Shown one piece after another: positions 8,791 through 17,708 of a DNA stretch of 64,000 nt (its first letter is position 1; each line of letters opens with the position of its first letter). The translations under genes were made by a program, and so were the position numbers. Source of the stretch: Bacillota bacterium (GTDB lineage Bacteria; Bacillota_I; Bacilli_A; Izemoplasmatales; UBA1188); contig JAEYPN010000016.1 of the NCBI GenBank assembly GCA_023410715.1, forward strand, positions 23,321 through 87,320, read 5' to 3'. The notes beneath the pieces were generated by a model. The model ran no database searches and had not been told where the DNA came from. It saw only the letters and a list, made by a program, of their open reading frames with translations.

Positions 8791-9465
8791 ATGTTAGAAG
8801 CTATTTTTGGCTTATTATCTCCCATAATGGGATATCTAAAAAACGATTCATTCCCAGATGTTTTATCAAAAGAAGAGGAAGAAGAGTATATTAAGCAGAT
8901 GGCAAACGGAGATATGGAAGCGCGTAATAAGCTGATCATTCATAATTTACGACTTGTCGCCCATATTATTAAAAAGTATGATAATACCAAAGAAGATAAA
9001 GAGGATTTATTATCAATTGGGACGATTGGGCTTGTCAAAGGGGTTGATACCTTTAATCCAGCGTCTAATACCAAAATGTCAACCTATATTGCAAGATGTA
9101 TTGAAAATGAAATTTTAATGCACTTAAGAAGTATTAAACAAAAATGTAATGATTTATGGTTATATTCACCTGTCGGTGAGGATAAAGAAGGAAATGAAAT
9201 TTTACTAATTGATATTATTGAAGATAAAAGCGATGCGCTTGAAGATAAAATCATTGATAATGAAGCAAAAGAAAAAATGTTAAATAATCTTTATGTCTTA
9301 ACTGAGCGAGAATTTTTTATCATCAAACACCGTTTTGGCTTAGGTAAGACACAAATTTTGACCCAAAAAGAAATTGCCAAAGAATTAAAAATTTCCAGGT
9401 CTTATGTTTCAAGAATTGAAAAAAGAGCCCTTCTTAAGCTCTTCTTTAAAATAAGTCAAAAATAA
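8791..9465 (+). CDS. sigK: RNA polymerase sporulation sigma factor SigK (uninterrupted)
   Basis: SigK directs late mother-cell transcription in sporulation (coat and mother-cell lysis genes). The 224-residue protein begins with a hydrophobic pro-sequence-like segment (LEAIFGLLSPIMGYLKND) followed by FPDVLSKEEEEEY, as in pro-SigK. Region 2 is strongly conserved (HNLRLVAHIIKKYDNT, LLSIGTIGLVKGVDTF, ARCIENEILMHLR), and region 4 ends with KELKISRSYVSRIEKRALLK. No skin-like element interrupts it. The pro-sequence implies cleavage by a SpoIVFB-type protease encoded elsewhere. The ribosome binding site AGAGGAAAG precedes ATG 8791. It is transcribed divergently from yqeG. Confidence 0.93.
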   Translation: MLEAIFGLLSPIMGYLKNDSFPDVLSKEEEEEYIKQMANGDMEARNKLIIHNLRLVAHIIKKYDNTKEDKEDLLSIGTIGLVKGVDTFNPASNTKMSTYIARCIENEILMHLRSIKQKCNDLWLYSPVGEDKEGNEILLIDIIEDKSDALEDKIIDNEAKEKMLNNLYVLTEREFFIIKHRFGLGKTQILTQKEIAKELKISRSYVSRIEKRALLKLFFKISQK

Positions 9466-9467
9466 AT

Positions 9468-11333
9468 TTATCGTTGCCATTTCTTTATATAAGAGAAGGC
9501 AACGTTTTTTATATTCTCACACATTCCATATTCACTAGATAATTCAGGTCTTGTTGTAATATTTTTGATAAAATCATTGTTTTCAAAAGCCTTTTTAAAG
9601 GCTATACTAATTTTTTTTCGCAAATTTTTATATTTATCTCCAATTTTAATTAAAGCAACAGTCGCTTCACTTAATTCTTGAAATAAAATATTATTAAAAT
9701 CGGTAATGTTTGCTTTTTTTGTCATTAAATCAATTTCTTGATATGATGAATGCTTGTATTCATCTTTATCTAAAATACTAATTAATAAATCAAGAGAGTC
9801 CTTATCTTTTAGTTTACCTAAGTAATATGTCGCAATAAAAAGCCGTCTTTGATTATGCTTTCTAGAATCAAAAAGTAAATTAGGATCTCTTCTTTTTAAA
9901 GTGTCTCTTAAGATAGGTAAAGCCTCTTTATTGTTATTAATCGCAAGCGCAAACGAGGCGTTAATACGCAAATTCAAATCATCACTTTTGACAAGTTCTT
10001 TTAAAAGTGGCGTAAATTTATTCTTATATTTTTTAGCAGACCAAATAGCAATCCCTGGTTTATCAGTTTTTAACGCTTCTTTTAAAGCATTCTCATTTTT
10101 AATCCATTCAACTTTAATGGGGTCTAACATCTTAGATGAAACCCAAATTCCCGCAATCCAAGCTTTTAAGTCTTTATTATCCCCCAAACATTTAGTTTTT
10201 TCTAACATCATTTTAAGTTCAGAGTAAGGAATCCTTTTTAAAGGAACATGATGTTTAATTTTAAGCTTGGCCATATAAGCTGCGGCCTCCCCACACTTAT
10301 TCATATCAGGAACCATTCTAGTTGAGCTTGATACATCTCTATCAACCCCAAGTGCCCTACACGCAACAATTAAACCATCAATTTTTTTAGGTAATAATGT
10401 CTTATAAGAAATGGGAATTGTTAGGTTAAAAGCTCCTAAATTAGCGCCAATTGACCAATCACCAAGTGTTTCACCATCAAAGGCTAAGTCCCATCCATGT
10501 TTATCTAAATCTGACCACGAGTAAAAAATTGGTGTTTTAGTAAACCTTTCATTAAAGATATCCTTAAGCTTAATTTGTTCTAATGAATCAATTCTACGTC
10601 CTTCTCTTAAACCTAACATTTGGCTTTGATAAACTAAATCAAAGCCGTTTTTTTCTTCCTTCATTTCATAGGAACGAGAAAAAATTAAAGCTTTCGATAA
10701 TTCTTTTTCATCACGTTGATCAACTCTACCAAAATCATAATTTGTAACACGGTAATTATCAGGCGTTGGTTTTCTTAAATTAGACATCGTATATGGTTGA
10801 GTTTTACCATCCATACTTCGGCCAAATTCTGCTTTACAACCAGCAAGATAAGCAATAAATGCATCACCTGTTGAGTCAATTAATACCTCACAAGAGATAT
10901 CAATTAGTTTATTATCTATTAAGGCTTTAACCCCAATAATTTTATTTCTTTTCTTATATAAACCCACAACAGTTGAAGAGTAAGAAAGTGTTCCCCCTAA
11001 ATCTAAAACCATTTTTTCTAAGTAAATTTTCTTACCTTCAATTCGTGATTTAACTCTTGTGTTATATTTAGTTAATTCTTGATCAATTTCATAGGCAATT
11101 CCGCCCGGAATTCCAAAATATCTTCCTTCTATAAATCCCGCTGTTGAGGTCCCACCTAAACAGTTTAAACTTTCAATACCTAAGACACTTAAATTCTCTT
11201 TTAAGGCCGTAATCATCGCCATTACACCAGCGGTCCCAACCCCAACAATAATTACATCATAGTGACGTACAAACGTTACATTCACGTTATTTATCTTTAA
11301 AACATTATCTTTAATCTCTAAGTATTTAATCAT
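9468..11333 (-). CDS. FAD-dependent oxidoreductase with HEAT-like C-terminal repeats
   Basis: The N-terminal third has a classical FAD-binding Rossmann motif, YDVIIVGVGTAGVMAMI at ~24-40, and the GLGGTSTAG-like segment CLGGTSTAGF typical of the FAD_oxidored (Pfam 12831) group; the middle has GLIVACRALGVDRDVSSST, the usual second FAD contact. Residues ~420-600 look like alpha-helical HEAT-type repeats (LRINASFALAINNNKEALPI). No signal peptide is seen, so it is probably cytoplasmic. It is the last gene of a five-gene carbohydrate operon and overlaps its upstream partner by ATGA. The substrate is not deducible; a glycoside or sugar acid is an inference from the neighbours. Confidence 0.8.
   Translation of the reverse strand: MIKYLEIKDNVLKINNVNVTFVRHYDVIIVGVGTAGVMAMITALKENLSVLGIESLNCLGGTSTAGFIEGRYFGIPGGIAYEIDQELTKYNTRVKSRIEGKKIYLEKMVLDLGGTLSYSSTVVGLYKKRNKIIGVKALIDNKLIDISCEVLIDSTGDAFIAYLAGCKAEFGRSMDGKTQPYTMSNLRKPTPDNYRVTNYDFGRVDQRDEKELSKALIFSRSYEMKEEKNGFDLVYQSQMLGLREGRRIDSLEQIKLKDIFNERFTKTPIFYSWSDLDKHGWDLAFDGETLGDWSIGANLGAFNLTIPISYKTLLPKKIDGLIVACRALGVDRDVSSSTRMVPDMNKCGEAAAYMAKLKIKHHVPLKRIPYSELKMMLEKTKCLGDNKDLKAWIAGIWVSSKMLDPIKVEWIKNENALKEALKTDKPGIAIWSAKKYKNKFTPLLKELVKSDDLNLRINASFALAINNNKEALPILRDTLKRRDPNLLFDSRKHNQRRLFIATYYLGKLKDKDSLDLLISILDKDEYKHSSYQEIDLMTKKANITDFNNILFQELSEATVALIKIGDKYKNLRKKISIAFKKAFENNDFIKNITTRPELSSEYGMCENIKNVAFSYIKKWQR
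9472..9512 (+). terminator. Terminator of sigK inside the 3' end of the neighbouring gene
   Basis: CGTTGCC (9472-9478) pairs with GGCAACG (9498-9504), the inner TTTCT/AGAGAA extends the stem, and GTTTTTT follows. It overlaps the last codons of the converging oxidoreductase gene, so the hairpin is also coding sequence. Confidence 0.75.
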
Positions 11334-12088
11334 AGCGCTTCACCAATCATAATTCCTTCATCAAACGCCAAAACAGGATTTAAATATCTAACTGAAGGAT
11401 AATATTTTATGCCACCAAGTTCTTTATCATATTCATCTTTTAAATAATAATCAAAATAATCAGCTGAATACATTAACCTATATCCATCAAATTCTTTTGA
11501 ATTTGTAAAATCAAATATTTTTTTTCTTGCTTCAATAAAGTCATCGGTTAAATGTAATTTTATCTTCACTATTTTATCTAACTTAAGACCACTTTCTAAA
11601 ACTTGAAAGTCTTTCTTGCTTATTAAATCAATTGCGCTCTTATCAGTTTTTGTGACTAAAATGCTTATCCATTTTTCTTTAACCATTAAGTCATGAACTG
11701 TAGTATCAATTAGACTATATGACTTAAATTCTTTTATCCCACTAACAGAAATTGTAGTTACTATGAAAAGATCATTTTCTTTCTTAACGCTTATAATTTT
11801 CATGCCAAGTAAAACATTTTTGTTTAATAAATATTCATAAAAAGGATATGCAATATCATAGAGTTTAACACCCAGCTCTGTAAAGATTCCTCTTTGTTCT
11901 AACTTTTCTAAAAAGGATAATGCTTCTTTTGTTTTAGGTTTAATATTTGATTTTTCAAATTTTAAGGCACTTAAAAACTCATATCCAGCATTAGTTTTTT
12001 CTTCAATGACTAAATAATTTTTCTGAGTTTTATTAATGATTCCAGCCGTTATAAATGTTGCTCCTAGTATTATTACATCATAAATCAT
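11330..12088 (-). CDS. Small flavoprotein-like oxidoreductase with degenerate nucleotide motif
   Basis: The 252-residue protein starts MIYDVIILGATFITAGI, a position equivalent to an FAD-binding GxGxxG motif, but the second and third glycines are missing. A later VIEEKTNAGYEF and a C terminus YLNPVLAFDEGIMIGEAL resemble FAD-dependent oxidoreductases of the FAD_oxidored type. It overlaps the following 621-residue flavoprotein gene by 4 nt, so the two are probably made together. It may be a non-catalytic or altered subunit; I cannot name a function. Confidence 0.6.
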   Translation of the reverse strand: MIYDVIILGATFITAGIINKTQKNYLVIEEKTNAGYEFLSALKFEKSNIKPKTKEALSFLEKLEQRGIFTELGVKLYDIAYPFYEYLLNKNVLLGMKIISVKKENDLFIVTTISVSGIKEFKSYSLIDTTVHDLMVKEKWISILVTKTDKSAIDLISKKDFQVLESGLKLDKIVKIKLHLTDDFIEARKKIFDFTNSKEFDGYRLMYSADYFDYYLKDEYDKELGGIKYYPSVRYLNPVLAFDEGIMIGEAL

Positions 12089-12097
12089 AGATTTACC

Positions 12098-14623
12098 TCA
12101 TTTCCAATTAGTAAAGAAATCGCCAACTTCTAAATCACTAAATTCTAATTTATTTTCAGTTACACAAGTAATAATTTTTTTGCTATTTGGTAAAAGATCA
12201 AAATAATTATCGCTAAATGCAACATCTCTTTTATTTTTAATATTTACATAAGCAAATCTTGTATAGTCTTTATTTTCAAGTAAAATTGTTGTCTTATAAC
12301 CGTCTTCAACTTTTTGACTTGATGAAATGTTATAATTTAATTTAGAAGGAGTAAATTTCATACGTTTAAAATACTCAGTAAAGTAAGCTATACTATCTAA
12401 CTCCTGATTATTTACTTTAGTTTTTAAGAAAACAAATTCATCATCTTCGCAATGTAACTCTTCTTTTAAAAATCTAGCAAAGTTTACAGTTTCAAATTTT
12501 TTTACTATGAATTTTTTCTTAAAATCAGTGATTAATAACCCATTTAGCTTCATGATGCCATATTCTGCTTCACATTCAAGCTTTTTTAAAGTATGATTGC
12601 TAATGGAGAAATCAATGATTCCTTTTCTTTCAAAGATAATCGGCAAAATATTTTTACAGCCTCTTTTTGCTGCATAATAAGCAGGCTTTAATGACATATC
12701 ATAATTAATAATAGCCCAATTAGCCGTTGGCCAACAATCAAGAAACATCCACATCATCGTACCGCCATTATTAGGATAGTCATGACGCGCACTATCAAAT
12801 TCACTTCTCATGTGTTCAGCATGCATTGCCATCCCATATTTACAGTATTTATCAAGTGAATCAATTTCACCAAATGTCGCACCAGCTAAACGCATTGTTT
12901 GTTCAAAGTGAGGCAAATCAGCGTGACCGCGAGCCAAATGATAAATCCATGCTTCACTTGGTGGCCAAAAATTTTCAGGAGCTAAGAATGATTGCATATA
13001 TTCCTTATGAGCTGGACCCTCAATACAAAACTCCGAATCAAAAGAACATACTTTATCAAAATGTTTGCGGTAATTCTCATAGTTGCCATTTGTTTCAAAG
13101 AGGGCATATTTCCAGCATGATACATGACTATTACCAGAGTTTGGATTATTACCCGTTCCATCTTTTGCTTGAGGGGAAGATTCAACATAAGGAACATCAA
13201 AACCTAATTTACTAACTAGTCCTCTAATTAACATCGTATAAAGTTCAACATCTTCTTTAAATCTATTAACTTCCCATTTATCTAAATCTTTAGCATCAAT
13301 TATATCTGCTTGCATCGATTCTAGATATGTTTTTCCATCAGACCAGGAGAAACAATCCTCATTACAACCACAATAAATTGCAATACAAGGATGATTTCTA
13401 AGTCGTAAAATCTGATATGTCACTTCATTAATTATTTCTTTTTTCAGTAAATTTAAAGGAACACCAGCCCCGGCAAACATAAAGTCTTGCCAAACCATAA
13501 TTCCTAGTTCATCACATAAGTTATAAAACTCATCATCTTCATAGATTCCCCCGCCCCATACTCTTAACATACTAAAGCTCGCTTCTTTAGCTTTTAATAA
13601 GGCTTTTTTATATTTAGTTTTGTCAATTATTCCTGGCCAAAGTTCTAAAGGAATCCAGTTTCCTCCTTTAGAATAAGTCCTCATTCCATTGACCATAATC
13701 CAGAAACTATATCCTCTTTCATCTGTATTAACGAATGGTTCTTCTAAGATTTTTACCTCTCTTATCCCGAATCTTCCTTGTTTTATAAACGCTTCTTTTC
13801 CCTCAATTATTAAAGATACATGATAATCATAAAGATTTTGGGGGCCATATCCACTAGGATACCATAGTTTTGGTTTTTCTATTTTAATAAATGTATAAGA
13901 TTTTTGTTTTTTAGAAACTTCAATTAAATTTTCGTGTTCCTCATTATGACCAAAAACATTTACTTTAATTTCATAAGATAATAATCTTGTCTTTTCATCA
14001 ACCTCAAAGCTAAAATCAATTAAACCTGATAAATTAGTCTTAATGCCAATGTTTGTTAATTCTGGTAAAATTTCTTCTAAGTAAACTTCTTTCCATATGC
14101 CTAAAGATGGAACAGGAACAGCCCAATCCCAACCAAAATTATATTGTGGTTTTCTTAAAAAAGCCCGTCTTTTTCCAAAGCCCGTTTGACCACTAAATCT
14201 TTTCGATTCAAGCAAATCATCAATGGCATAAAAGCGAACTAAGATTTCATTTTCCCCATCATTTAATAATTCACTTACATCATGCTTATAAGGAATGAAT
14301 GAATCAGTTGCTTTAAAGAGCCAATTATTATTTAAATAAACATCAGCTGTTCCATCAATTCCATCAAAAACGATATTATAATTTGCATCATTTTTTGTAT
14401 GCGTAAATTTTTTATAATACCACCATTCATTAGCAGAAACAAAATAAAGTTCACGCGCATTTGTATCATAAAAAGGATCACTAACAACCTTATTTAGTTT
14501 TAATGCCCAGTTAATATCACCAGGAACATCAATATGAGCCCAGACATAATTTTCACGTTTTATCATGTCTAGATGCTTATTAACAGATGTAAAGCTCCAA
14601 CCATTATTTAAATATTTTTTCAT
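12098..14623 (-). CDS. Glycoside hydrolase family 2, beta-mannosidase type
   Basis: The 841-residue enzyme has the GH2 order: a jelly-roll sugar-binding domain (NEWWYYKKF, DGIDGTADVYLN), the hallmark NFGWDWAVPVPSLGIW at ~162-177, an Ig-like domain, and a TIM barrel with KGGNWIPLELWPG and LRVWGGGIYEDDEFYNLCDE. The acid/base is Glu ~422 (CGCNED; most relatives have GNNE) and the nucleophile is Glu ~531 (DSEF). It removes terminal beta-mannose or a related sugar. No signal peptide is seen, so it acts inside the cell on an imported oligosaccharide. It lies 2 nt after the isomerase gene in an operon. Confidence 0.9.
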   Translation of the reverse strand: MKKYLNNGWSFTSVNKHLDMIKRENYVWAHIDVPGDINWALKLNKVVSDPFYDTNARELYFVSANEWWYYKKFTHTKNDANYNIVFDGIDGTADVYLNNNWLFKATDSFIPYKHDVSELLNDGENEILVRFYAIDDLLESKRFSGQTGFGKRRAFLRKPQYNFGWDWAVPVPSLGIWKEVYLEEILPELTNIGIKTNLSGLIDFSFEVDEKTRLLSYEIKVNVFGHNEEHENLIEVSKKQKSYTFIKIEKPKLWYPSGYGPQNLYDYHVSLIIEGKEAFIKQGRFGIREVKILEEPFVNTDERGYSFWIMVNGMRTYSKGGNWIPLELWPGIIDKTKYKKALLKAKEASFSMLRVWGGGIYEDDEFYNLCDELGIMVWQDFMFAGAGVPLNLLKKEIINEVTYQILRLRNHPCIAIYCGCNEDCFSWSDGKTYLESMQADIIDAKDLDKWEVNRFKEDVELYTMLIRGLVSKLGFDVPYVESSPQAKDGTGNNPNSGNSHVSCWKYALFETNGNYENYRKHFDKVCSFDSEFCIEGPAHKEYMQSFLAPENFWPPSEAWIYHLARGHADLPHFEQTMRLAGATFGEIDSLDKYCKYGMAMHAEHMRSEFDSARHDYPNNGGTMMWMFLDCWPTANWAIINYDMSLKPAYYAAKRGCKNILPIIFERKGIIDFSISNHTLKKLECEAEYGIMKLNGLLITDFKKKFIVKKFETVNFARFLKEELHCEDDEFVFLKTKVNNQELDSIAYFTEYFKRMKFTPSKLNYNISSSQKVEDGYKTTILLENKDYTRFAYVNIKNKRDVAFSDNYFDLLPNSKKIITCVTENKLEFSDLEVGDFFTNWK

Positions 14624-14625
14624 CT

Positions 14626-15369
14626 TTACCCTCTTAATAATTCTTTTAAAGTTTTTGCATCTTTTTCAAATTGCTCTAAACTATTATCTTTAAAAAATTC
14701 TAAATAAAAATTACCTTCATTTAAGTGTTTTAAGTATTCACGCCATAGATTCATTCCTGCATGTAAATCATAACGGTTCTTGTTTTTATCCCATTCATAT
14801 ACATGAACATTAACAATTTTTTCTTTTAAAATCTTTATTGATCCTATATTTTCTTCTAAGGTATTCTTAGACCAATACATGGGCTGCCAATACGTTTTTA
14901 CATTACTTAAATTGATATCACTTAAAAATTTTAAAGTTGAAGAAGGGTTATCAGTAAGTGTTGATACATGATACTCAAAAGCTACTATAATGCCCTCTTT
15001 AAAGGCTAATTTTCCACATTGTCTTGCTAAATCAACAAGATTAAAGTATTCTTCACTTGTTAGATCACTACTACTTTTTACACCCGACCAAATACGCATT
15101 ACCTTAACACCTAAGACTTTTGCAGCATTTAAATACTCTTTAAATTTATCTACATTTTCTAAACGAAAATATGTACCATAAGATTCACATTTAATCGAGT
15201 TTTTCAGTGATTCTTCCTTAATTTTTTTTACTGTTTCTAAATCAGATTCTTTAGCATGAACGTCGCTACCCCATTCAATGCAATCTATCCCAAATTTTTT
15301 CGCATATGAAATAATTTCTTGATAACCCAAGCTTCTAAATGATACAGAACATAATCCACTATTTCTCAT
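14626..15369 (-). CDS. Sugar phosphate isomerase/epimerase (xylose isomerase-like TIM barrel)
   Basis: A 247-residue protein of the AP-endonuclease-2/xylose-isomerase-like superfamily: N-terminal DCIEWGSDVHAKE, the strand VMRIWSG, the acidic IIVAFEYH, the His in KIVNVHVYEWD and a terminal NFYLEFF. Such enzymes use a divalent metal held by Glu/Asp/His. The exact substrate cannot be told. It starts one base before the end of the preceding dehydrogenase gene and precedes the beta-mannosidase, so it probably isomerises or epimerises a sugar released in the same pathway. Confidence 0.8.
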   Translation of the reverse strand: MRNSGLCSVSFRSLGYQEIISYAKKFGIDCIEWGSDVHAKESDLETVKKIKEESLKNSIKCESYGTYFRLENVDKFKEYLNAAKVLGVKVMRIWSGVKSSSDLTSEEYFNLVDLARQCGKLAFKEGIIVAFEYHVSTLTDNPSSTLKFLSDINLSNVKTYWQPMYWSKNTLEENIGSIKILKEKIVNVHVYEWDKNKNRYDLHAGMNLWREYLKHLNEGNFYLEFFKDNSLEQFEKDAKTLKELLRG

Positions 15370-16361
15370 TAGGCCATCATCTCAAGCATTTCTTTTGTCA
15401 CTTCATATTCTAACTTATCATTATTTAAATAACGTAAGAATTCATCTTTCATATACTCACCCATTCTTTTAACCTCTTCTCCACTACTTCCAGCAATATG
15501 TGGTGTTAAGAAGACATTATCTAAAGTATATAATTCACTATCCATTACTGGTGGTTCAGGATAAGTCACATCAAGTAAAGCCGTGATTGTCTTATTATTT
15601 TTTAAGGTTTTAATTAAAGCATCCTCATCAACCTGACGACCTCTACCCGTATTAATAAACGTTGCATAATCAGGCATTAATGCTAGTAAATTTTCATTAA
15701 TTATTTTTATCGTTTGTTCGTTATCAGCTAAATGGTTAGAAATAACTTGTGAATTTTCAAACATGTATTCAAGCGATGTTAAGGTAACTCCTAAATCTTT
15801 TGCCTCATCTTTACTCATTGTGATTGAATAGACATAAACATCTAATTTATAGTTTCTAAGTCTTTTAATTACTTCAAGACCAATAGCGCCACTACCAATA
15901 ATCCCAATTTTTGCATTGTAATTTCCTTTAAAGTTATAGAAAAAATTCTTGGCATCATGATAATCTTTCTTTGTTTTATTTAAGAGTTGATAAAAACCCT
16001 TATTCGCAAGTAAGATGGCACTTACTGTATATTCAATAACCGGAATTGCATTAGCACGCCAAGCACTAAAAACTTGAATATTTTGATCTAAAAAAGGCTT
16101 GGCAAAATACTTAACTGTTCCAGCTGAATAAAAGACCGCTTTTAAATTTGGAAAATATCTTTTTATTTCTTCCTCGCTTAGTTTTGGCATGCCCCATGTT
16201 GAAAATAAAAAAGATACATCACTTAAATCATTCAATGCTAAATCTTTTTTTGTGTATATTTTGTCATCTAAAACAAGATATTTTTTTAATTCTTCTTTTA
16301 CATCAAGACTATAAACATTTGAGATATTTTTTATATCATCTGAAATAAAAATAGCACGCAT
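15369..16361 (-). CDS. D-isomer specific 2-hydroxyacid dehydrogenase family protein
   Basis: First gene of the carbohydrate operon. The 330-residue protein has the NAD-binding motif IGIIGSGAIGLEVIKRL at ~152, and the catalytic triad of the family: Arg in INTGRGRQVDEDAL, Glu in DVTYPEPPVMDS, and His in VFLTPHIAGSSGEE. The family reduces 2-keto acids to D-2-hydroxy acids, or the reverse. An AAGGAG ribosome binding site lies 8 nt before the ATG. A TCGACA...TAAGAT pair upstream (spacer about 19 nt) is a poor promoter candidate. In this context it may act on a sugar acid or keto-sugar, which is inference. Confidence 0.85.
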   Translation of the reverse strand: MRAIFISDDIKNISNVYSLDVKEELKKYLVLDDKIYTKKDLALNDLSDVSFLFSTWGMPKLSEEEIKRYFPNLKAVFYSAGTVKYFAKPFLDQNIQVFSAWRANAIPVIEYTVSAILLANKGFYQLLNKTKKDYHDAKNFFYNFKGNYNAKIGIIGSGAIGLEVIKRLRNYKLDVYVYSITMSKDEAKDLGVTLTSLEYMFENSQVISNHLADNEQTIKIINENLLALMPDYATFINTGRGRQVDEDALIKTLKNNKTITALLDVTYPEPPVMDSELYTLDNVFLTPHIAGSSGEEVKRMGEYMKDEFLRYLNNDKLEYEVTKEMLEMMA

Positions 16362-16460
16362 ATAAAACTCCTTTATATCTTACTTATTTATTATCTTAAC
16401 ATACAATTTTATAAACTTGTCGATTAATTATTTAAAAATTTGATGTTTTATATTAATAAA

Positions 16461-16502
16461 ATAAAAAAATCCTGTAAAGAATTATTTTCTTTAAAGGATT
16501 TA
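16461..16502 (-). terminator. Terminator of the udk-greA-mtnN transcript
   Basis: On the minus strand AAATCCT pairs with AGGATTT with an extended TTTAAAGAA/TTCTTTA inner stem, followed by TTTTTTTATTTT. It lies right after mtnN. Confidence 0.8.
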
Positions 16503-16508
16503 TCCATA

Positions 16509-17201
16509 TTATTCTAGTGAGTCAATAATATTTTTGACAATTTCATCAATTGTCGTACAAATTTTTACTAAAATTGTTTGATAATCTGTAATTTGTGTAT
16601 CACTTGCGATTGAATCAGAAACACCTTTAATCGCAATAAACTTTTTATTATAAAAGCTTGAAACATGAGCGAAAGCAAAGCTTTCCATATCAATACCATA
16701 TGGCGGATTAATATTTTCAATAAATTTTTCAATTTGTTTATATTCTACAACAAATTGGTCTCCTGTAATCATAGGTGTAACCATATAATTAATGCTCTTT
16801 TTTAAAGCAATCTCTTTAACCTTATTAACTACTTCTAAAGAAGCCTCATAATAGAAAGGAGCATCAGGCATTTCTCCAACTTTAACATCATCAATTGTGG
16901 AAATATCAAAGTCATAACAGTAAAACTTATCGGCAATGATAATATCTTCTGATGCAAGTGGTTTTACAGCTCCACAAACGCCAAGATTAATTACTAAATC
17001 TATATCATAATTTTCAAGCGCCTTGGTTAAACCTAAGGTCGCATTTACTTTTCCCACACCAGTTTTAATAATCAAAACATCCTTACAATTAATTTTTGCT
17101 TCATAAAACACAACATTGTTAAATGAACGTTTAGTGTAGTTTAAAGCATAGCTTAAAAGATGATCGATTTCAATGCTCATTGCGGAAACTATTGCAATCA
17201 T
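16509..17201 (-). CDS. mtnN: 5'-methylthioadenosine/S-adenosylhomocysteine nucleosidase
   Basis: MtnN splits methylthioadenosine and S-adenosylhomocysteine into adenine and a thioribose, recycling SAM by-products. The 230-residue protein has the family landmarks: MSIEIDHL with catalytic Glu ~11, KTGVGKVNATLG, NLGVCGAVKP, GIDMESFAFAHV (ribose-binding Glu) and AIKGVSDSI (catalytic Asp). Its ATG shares one base with the greA stop (TAATG), so the two are coupled. Confidence 0.95.
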   Translation of the reverse strand: MIAIVSAMSIEIDHLLSYALNYTKRSFNNVVFYEAKINCKDVLIIKTGVGKVNATLGLTKALENYDIDLVINLGVCGAVKPLASEDIIIADKFYCYDFDISTIDDVKVGEMPDAPFYYEASLEVVNKVKEIALKKSINYMVTPMITGDQFVVEYKQIEKFIENINPPYGIDMESFAFAHVSSFYNKKFIAIKGVSDSIASDTQITDYQTILVKICTTIDEIVKNIIDSLE

Positions 17202-17683
17202 TATTTAGTATCCTTGTTTCTAATTTCAATAATTTGTACATCAAATTCTTTATTTTCAGTTTTAACAGTTACTACATCATTTTTTCTTTTACCAATTATG
17301 GCCTTACCAACTGGTGATTCATTAGAAATAACACCATTAAGTGGGTCAGCTTCAATTGTACCAGCAATGTAGTATTCTTGAATTTTTTCTGTATCCATGA
17401 ATTTTAGTTTAACCATTTTACCGATATTAGCGCGGTTATTTCCCCCGGATGTTTCTTCAATGATTTCTGAATTTTTTAAGATATTATCAATATCTTTTAA
17501 GCGTGCTTCAATTTTAGCCTGATCATTTCTTGCGGCATCATAATCCGCATTTTCAGATAAGTCCCCTTGAGCACGAGCTTCCTTTAAAGCTTCAATGTTT
17601 AATTTTCTTGCTTCATTTAATTGTGCTAATTCCTCTTTTAATGCGTTATAACCTGCTTGGGTTAATTTGAATTTATTTTCCAT
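17201..17683 (-). CDS. greA: Transcription elongation factor GreA
   Basis: GreA rescues backtracked RNA polymerase by stimulating transcript cleavage. The 160-residue protein has an N-terminal coiled coil with the acidic tip motif DLSENADYDAARNDQ and a C-terminal domain with SPVGKAIIGKRKNDVV. Full length. The order udk-greA-mtnN is that of Bacillus. Confidence 0.96.
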   Translation of the reverse strand: MENKFKLTQAGYNALKEELAQLNEARKLNIEALKEARAQGDLSENADYDAARNDQAKIEARLKDIDNILKNSEIIEETSGGNNRANIGKMVKLKFMDTEKIQEYYIAGTIEADPLNGVISNESPVGKAIIGKRKNDVVTVKTENKEFDVQIIEIRNKDTK

Positions 17684-17708
17684 TTTTTTATAATCTCCTT
17701 GTCATTCA

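Noticed and set aside
8715..8939. 75-residue N-terminal extension of YqeG
   Set aside because: It is antisense to the start of sigK and past the GGAGG-supported ATG at 8714; the family begins at the internal start.
12982..13215. Overlapping frames inside the beta-mannosidase gene on both strands
   Set aside because: Shadows of a strongly conserved enzyme; no ribosome binding sites and no recognisable domains.
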